A stretch of 19,344 bases of DNA from Alistipes sp. UBA928 (GTDB lineage Bacteria > Bacteroidota > Bacteroidia > Bacteroidales > Rikenellaceae): contig DBDQ01000088.1 of NCBI GenBank assembly GCA_002293665.1, positions 4,731 through 24,074 of the forward strand. The letters are read 5' to 3'. The notes beneath the pieces are model-generated. The model searched no databases and had not been told where the DNA came from. It saw nothing but the letters and a program-made list of their open reading frames with translations. Position numbers and translations under genes: made by a program. Numbering within the stretch: the stretch's first letter is position 1; every line of letters begins with the position of its first letter. Below are positions 1 through 6,018 of this stretch, piece after piece.

Positions 1-65
1 ACAGCGACGAACTGAGGGAGTGGGGCCTGAGCAACAAGCCCCGGCCGCGAAAAAAACACAACTAA
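1..65 (+). CDS. C-terminal end of an unidentified protein (partial)
   Basis: In the frame beginning at base 3 the sequence reads as an open tail ending in a charged, basic C-terminus (PRPRKKHN) and a TAA at 63-65. Only about 20 residues are visible, so no family can be named. The stop overlaps the stop of the convergent DUF418 gene by a few bases, an ordinary tail-to-tail arrangement. The other two forward frames give less protein-like peptides. The call rests on composition and fit only. Confidence 0.4.
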   Translation, partial: SDELREWGLSNKPRPRKKHN

Positions 66-1321
66 GCACTCTGACTACCCGCTGAACGGGGCTTCCCGTT
101 TTTGCTCTCGCGGCGCGGTGCGAGCCATCGGCCGTGAGTGGCCATGCGCCACAGCCACTCCACAGGGCCCCAGCGGAAACCGGCGAGCCACAGGTGGCTG
201 ACAGCCATTTGGAGTGCGAATACCCCGGCCGCGATCGCCTCGACCCACACAAGGCCCACGCGCGCACCGAGTCCACAGCCGATGCCGTAGAAGATCGCGA
301 TGCCTATAGCCGACTGGGCGAGATAGTTGGTGAGAGCCATGCGTCCGGGGGCGGCAAAGGCGCGCAAGAAACCCGGTTCGCGACCGCGTTCGCTGCCTCT
401 CAGCCACCACAGGGCCAATCCGCAGGCATAGGCCAGAGAGAGCGGAACTACACTTATCGCATAGATGGCCGAATGGCCGACGAGACCCATCGGGTGGCCG
501 CTCGTCGCCTCCCAAGCGTACACCACCGACAGTGGCAGGCCGACCACCCCACCCCACAGCGCCACCCGTCGCAGCAGATCGCGGTTGGCGGCGAGGTCGG
601 AATGGATATTCCTACGTCCGATCCAAAGTCCGACGAGAAACAGGCCCAGTACCTTGAGTGCCCGGTGTCCTTCGACAAACTCCTGAAGGCGTATGAACGA
701 TCCCGCGACGTTGAAATCGAGCACGTCGCCATAACTCTGTGCCGTGGACAGCCACACCGGGAAATTCCCGGGCGTGATGCCCGTCCGGTCGTGGAAATAT
801 CGTGTAGCGTCGACCAAAGGGGCCGAGAGGTTCCAGTCGAAGAGCCCGGCGAGGCCATCCAGTGCAATGGGTGTGAGCAAAAGTCCCGCCGCCCACCACA
901 GCAGCCCCCGGTCGGAAACTCGCCGGAAAAGCGGCAACAGCATGCCCATAGCCGCGTAAAGGATGAGTATGTCGCCCGCCCACAGCAAGATCAGATGCGC
1001 CAGTCCGATCGCGGCGAGCAGTCCCATCCGGCGATAGAAAAACGCCGAGCCCCGGCCGATGATGATCGAAAACCCGATGCCGAACAGCAGCGAGAACAGA
1101 GTGTAAAATTTGCCGTCGACAAAAAGGTATTGCAAGAAGCGCACCATGCGGTCGATTCCCGCCGTGGGCATCGCCGCCTGAACGTCGGCCCCCTGGAACG
1201 TATAGAGCGAAAACTCGCCGAAGTTGGCAAGGCATATACCGAAAACGGCAATTCCCCTCAATATATCGAGGATCGCGTGGCGCCGGGAATGTTCCGCAGG
1301 GTCGATCGGTTTGGAGTTCAT
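62..1321 (-). CDS. DUF418 (YeiB-like) multipass inner-membrane protein
   Basis: This 419-residue protein has about ten hydrophobic segments and is predicted to sit in the inner membrane. The N-terminal motif DILRGIAVFGICLAN (about residues 18-32) and the C-terminal motifs PGRMALTNYLAQS (about 328-340) and GPVEWLWR (about 386-393) are hallmarks of the DUF418/YeiB family. Its length is normal for the family, so the gene looks intact. The biochemical role of the family is not settled; a transport or envelope function is usually assumed. The ATG at 1319-1321 opens just before the conserved N-terminal motif. The gene is transcribed alone, convergent with the partial gene at the left edge, and 179 bp downstream of the next - strand gene. 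Confidence 0.85.
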   Translation of the reverse strand: MNSKPIDPAEHSRRHAILDILRGIAVFGICLANFGEFSLYTFQGADVQAAMPTAGIDRMVRFLQYLFVDGKFYTLFSLLFGIGFSIIIGRGSAFFYRRMGLLAAIGLAHLILLWAGDILILYAAMGMLLPLFRRVSDRGLLWWAAGLLLTPIALDGLAGLFDWNLSAPLVDATRYFHDRTGITPGNFPVWLSTAQSYGDVLDFNVAGSFIRLQEFVEGHRALKVLGLFLVGLWIGRRNIHSDLAANRDLLRRVALWGGVVGLPLSVVYAWEATSGHPMGLVGHSAIYAISVVPLSLAYACGLALWWLRGSERGREPGFLRAFAAPGRMALTNYLAQSAIGIAIFYGIGCGLGARVGLVWVEAIAAGVFALQMAVSHLWLAGFRWGPVEWLWRMATHGRWLAPRRESKNGKPRSAGSQSA

Positions 1322-1500
1322 TGCGCGAAGATAATGAAATAATTGGGAATTACGCAGACGAGTTTTGTCAGTTCGTGCTTCGGGTTACGACGAATTCTTT
1401 GGCTTCGTAGTCGGGTCGATCCGTTGTTCGACTTGAGGCTAAGGATTTTCATTGGGAAGCATGTGGGTGTCGACGGCTTTCGGCTGCAAGTAACCTCATT

Positions 1501-2268
1501 TCATGGCAGGAGATCATGAACAATCATTTTCCATTCGTCTGTTGCGGGATCGAGTTCGAAGACTTGTTTAAGCTTGTCGACCGAACTGGCGGGGGAGTAG
1601 GTGGTGAGCCTGCGGCGGGAACGATCTATCTCGTCGGGGAAGTAGCGCATCTCCTCGGTCAGAAAACGGTCTGTGACGAATTTACCATCGGCGGTTTGTG
1701 TCAAAAAAGTATAATATGGGCCGGAGCTGACGGCGGAATCACTCGCCATCGCGATGTCGTCCCTGCCGTCGAAATTGAGATCGGCAACGACAATGGTGCC
1801 CCAATAGTTGTCGTGCTTCTCCCTGTCGGCGTTATGTCCCGTGGAATATGAGGTAACGTCGCTGCAGCCATATTCCGGGTCGGTGTACCACCAAACACCG
1901 AGTCTCGCATCGGGATCCAGAGGGTTGAAGACTATCGTGTGATCGGTGCGCTGCTGCATACTCTTTCCGTGCAGCGACACTGTGACAAAGACGGAATCCT
2001 CGTATTGTACCGTTTCGAGATCGACGTCGAACTGGCGGGAGAGCCCTGGGAGCATGCAGCGCGAAACAGATAGCGGTTCAGGTGGTGGTGTGTGGCTTTC
2101 GGGGGTTACCCGTTTTTCTATATGCGCCGTCTCTACAAAGTCCGAATATCTGTCGCCGGCCACGACCAGTCCGAAGATCAGGATCGCACACATAGTCGAT
2201 ACCGATATGGTTATGACGATCAGTGCAGTGTTGAGGATGATGTGTTTTGTGCGTTTGCGTGTTTTCAT
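1501..2268 (-). CDS. Single-pass membrane-anchored XAC2610-like protein
   Basis: This is a 255-residue protein. A basic N-terminus (KTRKRTKH) is followed by one hydrophobic segment at about residues 9-37, then a proline-rich linker (about 54-66) and a soluble domain predicted to be periplasmic. The motif DLNFDGRDDIAMASD (about 163-177), followed by YYTFL and a downstream FLTEEMRYFP segment, matches the arrangement of XAC2610-type domains. In those domains a DxNxDGxxD loop resembles FG-GAP/EF-hand calcium-binding loops. No enzymatic role is established for the family. It has no lipobox and no obvious SPI site, so it probably stays anchored by its N-terminal helix. It is transcribed divergently from the LuxR-type regulator at 2425, and the shared intergenic region contains dyads that could co-regulate both. 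Confidence 0.6.
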   Translation of the reverse strand: MKTRKRTKHIILNTALIVITISVSTMCAILIFGLVVAGDRYSDFVETAHIEKRVTPESHTPPPEPLSVSRCMLPGLSRQFDVDLETVQYEDSVFVTVSLHGKSMQQRTDHTIVFNPLDPDARLGVWWYTDPEYGCSDVTSYSTGHNADREKHDNYWGTIVVADLNFDGRDDIAMASDSAVSSGPYYTFLTQTADGKFVTDRFLTEEMRYFPDEIDRSRRRLTTYSPASSVDKLKQVFELDPATDEWKMIVHDLLP

Positions 2269-2301
2269 GGAGGGGGATTAGTATTCGTTTGTTCCGGTGC
2301 G

Positions 2302-2320
2302 AAATTAGCGCGTCTAATTT
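2302..2320. promoter_or_regulatory. Inverted repeat in divergent intergenic region (candidate operator)
   Basis: AAATTAG and CTAATTT form a perfect 7-bp inverted repeat separated by CGCGT. On the - strand the left part overlaps TAATTTCG, a one-mismatch copy of the Bacteroidetes -7 consensus TAnnTTTG, placed about 30 bp ahead of the - strand start codon. A dyad over a -7 element is a typical position for a repressor site. The promoter assignment and the operator role are inferences. Confidence 0.4.
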
Positions 2321-2359
2321 ACAAAAAAGATACGATTATGCCAATAAATACACCTGAAT

Positions 2360-2377
2360 CCCACTCCTAAGAGTGGG
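2360..2377. promoter_or_regulatory. Perfect hairpin/dyad just upstream of the regulator promoter
   Basis: CCCACTC and GAGTGGG form a perfect 7-bp inverted repeat around a CTAA loop. It sits where the -33 element of the + strand promoter would be expected, 18 bp ahead of the -7 element. It is not followed by a T-tract on the + strand, which argues against a simple terminator. It could be an operator, possibly for autoregulation by the adjacent LuxR-type protein. A leftover hairpin from a mobile element is the alternative. Confidence 0.4.
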
Positions 2378-2395
2378 CTATTTGTTAGATTTGCC

Positions 2396-2403
2396 TATCT
2401 TTG
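2396..2403 (+). promoter_or_regulatory. Bacteroidetes-type -7 element of the regulator gene
   Basis: TATCTTTG matches the Bacteroidetes housekeeping -7 consensus TAnnTTTG at every defined position. It lies 21 bp ahead of the ATG at 2425, which leaves a short leader. No good -33 TTTG is present at 19-21 bp spacing, which would suit an activator- or dyad-dependent promoter. Confidence 0.6.
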
Positions 2404-2424
2404 TGCACGAAAGACCTAAAACCC

Positions 2425-3201
2425 ATGGAGATACTGACGTTCATACCGACCCATCCGGCACATGTTTTCGATCCCGCCGACACGTTCGACTACTCCGAGC
2501 GCGACAGCCATTTTATCCAAACCCTGAAAGCTTCCGAGGCATTGGGGGATATAGACGCCTACATCCTCGACTTCAAAAACGAAAAGATACTCTACGCCAC
2601 CCGCAACTGTTCGCTGCTGATGGGCAGCACACTGGAAGACATCAACACCCACGGCCTGCGCTATTACGAGCAGATCGTCCTGCCCGAAGATGTCGGCATG
2701 CTTGCCCAGGCCAACGCCCGGGCATTGGATATGTTCTACTCGTACACCACCGAAAACAGGCCCGACGCCTACTACACTTTCGATTTGAGGATGCGGGGCC
2801 CGGGGGGTAAGACGGTGCTGGTGAACCACAAGATTACGGTGCTCGATCTGACGGTCAGCGGCACCCTGCGGCTCGGCCTGTGCGTGATCTCCTTCCCCAC
2901 GGTCGACCGGCCCGGCAACGCCTATCTGAAGTGGAACGACCACTCCAAGGTGATGCAGGTTATGTCCACCGGGCAACTGGCAGAGGTAAATACCCAGAAA
3001 CTGACCCCGAAAGCGATGGCGATACTGCGCCTGGCCAGCAGCGGCAAGACCGAAGTCGAAATAGCCAAACAGCTCGGCCTGTCGCTCTACACTGTCAAGT
3101 GGCACAAGAAGCAGATATTCGCCCGCCTCGGCGTTCGCAACATTGCCGAAGCCATTCAGTGGATGAACAACCATAAACGGCTTGTGAAAAGACAGAAGTG
3201 A
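2425..3201 (+). CDS. PAS-like sensor/LuxR-type HTH transcriptional regulator
   Basis: This 258-residue cytoplasmic regulator has two parts. Residues about 42-160 look like a PAS-type fold (DIDAYILDFKNEKILYATRN at 42-61, LLMGSTLEDI, YYEQIVLPEDV, then beta-rich LVNHKITVLDL). Residues about 192-248 form a LuxR/GerE helix-turn-helix: LTPKAMAILRLASSGKTEVEIAKQLGLS, followed by the recognition helix region YTVKWHKKQIFARLGV. An in-frame TTG exists at 2401, but it lies inside the -7 element, so the ATG at 2425 is the start. No receiver domain with a phospho-acceptor Asp is seen, so it probably senses a ligand or binds a partner. Its nearness to the fimbrial locus makes it a candidate controller of it. 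Decayed DNA lies between them, so this is an inference from position only. Confidence 0.8.
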   Translation: MEILTFIPTHPAHVFDPADTFDYSERDSHFIQTLKASEALGDIDAYILDFKNEKILYATRNCSLLMGSTLEDINTHGLRYYEQIVLPEDVGMLAQANARALDMFYSYTTENRPDAYYTFDLRMRGPGGKTVLVNHKITVLDLTVSGTLRLGLCVISFPTVDRPGNAYLKWNDHSKVMQVMSTGQLAEVNTQKLTPKAMAILRLASSGKTEVEIAKQLGLSLYTVKWHKKQIFARLGVRNIAEAIQWMNNHKRLVKRQK

Positions 3202-3247
3202 AATATGAAGGCGGAACCTTGCCGAATATTGTTTCGTTATTTCGGGT

Positions 3248-3402
3248 GCGCTGAGCATGCAGATCACCAGCCTTGAAAACGACTTGGGAGTGACCCTGCT
3301 CGACCGAAGCAAAAACCGATCGTCCCGACAGAGGCCGGAGAGGTATTCCTCGAGCAGGTAAAGAAGGCGTTGGCGGAGTTTTACAACGGGATTCACGTTT
3401 GA
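3248..3402 (+). pseudogene. LysR-family regulator remnant (truncated and frameshifted)
   Basis: The stretch ALSMQITSLENDLGVTLLDR, then SKN, is the second half of a LysR-type HTH domain. It is followed by IVPTEAGEVFLEQVKKALAEF, the standard continuation, but in another frame. The switch falls around 3316-3319 and fits loss of one base. The first helix of the HTH is missing upstream, and the whole effector-binding domain is missing downstream: the second segment stops at TGA 3400-3402. A normal LysR protein has about 300 residues; about 50 remain. The gene is clearly dead. It was probably lost by internal deletion together with the neighbouring broken frame. Confidence 0.75.
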
Positions 3403-3409
3403 AATTTCG

Positions 3410-3628
3410 TTACTCCTTTTCCGGTCGTAATTTCAGGTTAGAGTAAAACTCCTCCTCTACTGCATAGTAGAATCCGTTTATGAAGATGCCGCGGTAAGGG
3501 CGTCTTTAGAGATGTTTTTTGCCTTCCGTGGGGGCATTGGAAATGGTGTGAACGTCGGTGATGAGACCGGCCGAAGTGACGAAGCACAGGTAGTCGTCCT
3601 CCCTGGAACAGGAGGCCAGCGTCATCAT
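3410..3628 (-). pseudogene. Broken reading frame of unknown function
   Basis: On the - strand, from ATG at 3626-3628, a protein-like frame runs through MMTLASCSREDDYLCFVTSA and LITDVHTISNAPTEGKKHL to an in-frame TAA at 3506-3508. It resumes immediately as RRPYRGIFINGFYYAVEEEF and ends at TAA 3410-3412. Residue composition on both sides of the internal stop is protein-like, and open sequence without an ATG (TPDGKPCPVISPAS) continues upstream to about 3685. This looks like a decayed gene, or two short ones, next to the decayed LysR remnant. I do not recognise the family. The LASC segment resembles a lipobox, but there is no proper signal peptide in front of it. Confidence 0.35.
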
Positions 3629-3700
3629 CGAGGCCGGCGATATGACGGGACAGGGCTTGCCGTCGGGAGTAATACAATGCCTTGCAACACAAACAGATCA

Positions 3701-3858
3701 GAGCTGGCATTGGCACGGATATTGGGAAAATCATAAAATGCCGGAACATACTTGTTTCATTTAATAATAAAAATTTTACGATTATGAAAAAAATTATCAG
3801 TCGGATGCTCGTTGCATCCGTATTTACCGTTGGCATCGTAGCATGTACAAACGACAAG
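3701..3858 (+). repeat. Fimbrial promoter/leader repeat, left copy
   Basis: This segment starts at GAGCTGGCATTGGCAC and runs to ACGACAAG. It covers the promoter region, the 5' leader and the first 25 codons of the left shaft gene. It matches the - strand of 17281-17436 with about 19 mismatches and one 2-base gap by hand alignment (roughly 87% identity). The two copies are in opposite orientation at the outer ends of the fimbrial locus. Homology stops abruptly after the lipobox region. Confidence 0.85.
3720..3754 (+). promoter_or_regulatory. Candidate promoter of the left fimbrial operon
   Basis: TATTG at 3720-3724 and CATACTTG at 3747-3754 are separated by 22 bp and occupy the -33/-7 positions. 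The -7 matches TAnnTTTG at only four of six defined bases. The conserved right-hand copy of this leader has a better match at the same place, which supports the location but suggests this copy is weaker. The leader to the ATG would be short and AT-rich. Confidence 0.35.
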
Positions 3859-4983
3859 CCCGTCGTCGGCAACGGCGAACTGGGCGTAATCACAGTGGGC
3901 ATCAAATCGGCAGCTCCGACACGCTCCATGTTGAACAATCCCACGGCGGTATCCGCATTCGAAAATGCCGTTTTGAATTTCGACGCCTATGTGTTCGACT
4001 GGGCGACAGGTATGCTCGAAGCGACCGGTACGAGCCCCGACGGCCAGCCCATCCCCATTTCGAACGTCAGCACCGCGGGTTCGAAACGTATCGTGGTGAT
4101 CGCCAATGGAGTCGGGATAAGCACAGTTCCGAGTCTTGCCGAGAACGGCAATCCCCTCACTCACTATGACGATCTGGCGGCAGCGTCGGTCAGCATTGCC
4201 AACCAACTGATGTCCGACACCGAGATTACAACCCCTATACGCGGGTTGTTAATGACCGGTGAAAACGCCTCTGAATTCAATGTCGTCGCAGGAAACAGCA
4301 ATTCCATCGACATTCCGGTCAAGAGGGTCGTTTCCAAAATTCAACTGGGCAACATCACCTTCGATCAAGGTGTCAGAGTCTCTGACCTTCAGCTTTTCGA
4401 CATCACCGAAGCCGGTATCCAGAAGGCCATAGGCACAACAGGCATTGGTACCGGAGCCATCACTCCCATAACCGATCCGGCACCCTATTATTATGGCGGT
4501 TTTGCCGGCCCCTCGTCGGTCATGACGGCAACCGAACTCGTAAACAGCGGGATCGACCTTGCAAGTTTCATCTCGACGCTCACCACAGCCCTTGCTCCCT
4601 CCGATCCCGACATGACCCTGCTCCAGGCTATCGGTGCCGCCAGCGGTTTCGACACCGGCCTGCTGACAAAAGCGGTAAACGGTTTCTGGTATGTACTTCC
4701 CAATGACGGCAGCACCGGCAACCCCACCCTGCTCACGCTCCACGGCAGCTATGACGGCACAGAGTTCTACTATCCGATCGAGGTCAACGCTCCCGACAGC
4801 GGTGCGACCGGCACAGGCGCAGGAACCTATCTCCAGCGCAACACGGTCTATAATCTCAACATAACATTCAAGGAACTCGTCGGTACGACCGATCCCGACA
4901 CCCCGGGCAAAATGGTAAATGTGAGCGTGACCGTCACTCCCGAACCCTGGGCAGGACCCGTTGTTCAAAACACCACTTGGTAA
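3784..4983 (+). CDS. FimA-type major fimbrial shaft subunit (lipoprotein precursor)
   Basis: This 399-residue precursor belongs to the FimA/Mfa1 fimbrillin superfamily of type V pili. A signal peptide (residues 1-20) ends in the lipobox IVAC with Cys21. A candidate arginine processing site, PTR47|S, lies about where known family members are cut after export to allow donor-strand polymerisation. Near the C-terminus, LQRNTVYNLNITFKEL followed by VNVSVTVTPEPW is the conserved RNxxY segment and terminal donor strand of fimbrillins. The ATG at 3784 is chosen because the signal peptide starts there; upstream in-frame codons lie in the promoter/leader. The leader TTTACGATT has no Shine-Dalgarno site. 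The gene is first in a three-gene operon, 17 bp before the anchor gene. Outside the signal region it is not close to the right-hand shaft protein, so it probably forms a different fibre. Confidence 0.8.
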   Translation: MKKIISRMLVASVFTVGIVACTNDKPVVGNGELGVITVGIKSAAPTRSMLNNPTAVSAFENAVLNFDAYVFDWATGMLEATGTSPDGQPIPISNVSTAGSKRIVVIANGVGISTVPSLAENGNPLTHYDDLAAASVSIANQLMSDTEITTPIRGLLMTGENASEFNVVAGNSNSIDIPVKRVVSKIQLGNITFDQGVRVSDLQLFDITEAGIQKAIGTTGIGTGAITPITDPAPYYYGGFAGPSSVMTATELVNSGIDLASFISTLTTALAPSDPDMTLLQAIGAASGFDTGLLTKAVNGFWYVLPNDGSTGNPTLLTLHGSYDGTEFYYPIEVNAPDSGATGTGAGTYLQRNTVYNLNITFKELVGTTDPDTPGKMVNVSVTVTPEPWAGPVVQNTTW

Positions 4984-5000
4984 ACAGGGAGTACTTTTCG

Positions 5001-6014
5001 ATGTTTCATAAATTACAATCCGTCCTTTGTGTGGCGCTCGCGGTTTCGGCCGCGGGCGCCCTGGGCGGTTGTGTCAGGGAGAGACTGACCGATTGTCCGC
5101 CTCCCGTTCCGGAAGAGCTACAGTTCAATGTCAATGTGGTCGACGCCGGTACGGGCGAAAGCGTTCCCGTTCACGAGGCGGTCACCGACGGTGCGCTGTT
5201 CGTGTTCGACTCCAACCACAAAATGATCCACTACCAGATCGTCCCGAAAGAGGATTTGGGCAAAGAGAAGACGATACCGCTCGGGGAGGCCACATCCCGT
5301 GCCATCCGCGCGGCTACACGTGCCCCGGGCGACGAGATTCACATTGCGGCATGGGGCAACGTGGCGCAGAACATGACCACCCCCGATGATTTCAATCTGG
5401 GCGTAGCGATATCGGGCACCTATCTCGACATGCTCTCCGATCCCGACCACGATGACTTCATGCTGCCGCCGGGCGAAATGTTCTTCGGTCTTCGCACGAT
5501 TGATCCCACATTACCCGCCCTTGCAGACAGCGCATTCGAGGTGCAGGTGTCGCAGATCAACGCGCGATTGATGGTTACGGCGCGCGGAATTCCCGTCGGC
5601 GCTTCGGCCGGAGATTATTACTATACGCTGTCGCGCTTGGGCGACGGCTACACTTTCGACGGGACGCCTGTCAATGACGACAGACGACATGTGCGCGAAA
5701 CCGGGATTTTCGAGCCCGACGGCGATTTTGCCCCGCCCGAACCCTGGTATCTGATTCCTTCGGTCGATCCGGCGAACGTAGACGCCGACAGCGCGCTGGA
5801 GCTACACCTTATGCACGTCCTGCCGACACGTGCCGGCGAGGAGATAGACCTGACGGGCCCGGTAAGACAAGATAACGAAGGCAACTGGATCGCCCTTCGC
5901 CCCGGTATGACCACCAATGTACTGATCGACTTCACCGGCCACACCTCCGCCGGACTTGTCGTGCGTGTGGAAATCACCCCCTGGAACGAGGTGTATCAAT
6001 GGATTAAACACTGA
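5001..6014 (+). CDS. FimB/Mfa2-type fimbrial anchor lipoprotein
   Basis: This 337-residue outer-membrane lipoprotein has signal peptide residues 1-23, lipobox LGGC and Cys24. The following RERLTDCPPP is the typical family opening (Cys, charged residues, L-x-x-C-P). A transthyretin-like beta domain follows (LQFNVNVVD about 40-48, ALFVFDSNHKMIHY, HIAAWGN), then a second domain ending in LVVRVEITPWNEVYQW. The protein is predicted to sit at the pilus base and to limit fibre length, as Mfa2 and FimB do in Porphyromonas gingivalis. A GGGAG Shine-Dalgarno at 4986-4990 supports the ATG at 5001; an in-frame TTG at 4977 overlaps the previous stop and is rejected. The gene ends only 4 bp before the tip gene. 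Unlike the polymerising subunits, it has no Arg cleavage site at an equivalent place, as expected for a protein that keeps its lipid anchor. Confidence 0.82.
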   Translation: MFHKLQSVLCVALAVSAAGALGGCVRERLTDCPPPVPEELQFNVNVVDAGTGESVPVHEAVTDGALFVFDSNHKMIHYQIVPKEDLGKEKTIPLGEATSRAIRAATRAPGDEIHIAAWGNVAQNMTTPDDFNLGVAISGTYLDMLSDPDHDDFMLPPGEMFFGLRTIDPTLPALADSAFEVQVSQINARLMVTARGIPVGASAGDYYYTLSRLGDGYTFDGTPVNDDRRHVRETGIFEPDGDFAPPEPWYLIPSVDPANVDADSALELHLMHVLPTRAGEEIDLTGPVRQDNEGNWIALRPGMTTNVLIDFTGHTSAGLVVRVEITPWNEVYQWIKH

Positions 6015-6018
6015 AGCT

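Noticed and set aside
1319..1333. TATCTTCG on the - strand as promoter of the DUF418 gene
   Set aside because: It resembles the -7 consensus but ends only a few bases before the start codon, which would leave almost no leader. Without a -33 partner it is not convincing.
134..1342. Long + strand open frame opposite the DUF418 gene
   Set aside because: Its translation is rich in Arg, Gln, His and Pro with no recognisable motif, whereas the - strand frame has clear membrane helices and DUF418 motifs. It is an antisense shadow of high-GC coding DNA.
2416..3396. 326-codon - strand open frame opposite the regulator
   Set aside because: It spans both the regulator and the LysR remnant, and its composition is that of a reversed-frame shadow. 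The + strand frame has a promoter element and a clear HTH domain.
3438..3944. 168-codon - strand open frame over the left promoter/leader
   Set aside because: It crosses the conserved leader and signal peptide codons of the + strand shaft gene and has a shadow-like composition. The better - strand reading in this area is the interrupted frame at 3410-3628.
5956..6018. Earlier in-frame ATG for the left tip gene
   Set aside because: It would overlap the anchor gene by about 60 bases and put 21 residues before the signal peptide. The ATG at 6019 gives a standard lipoprotein N-terminus.
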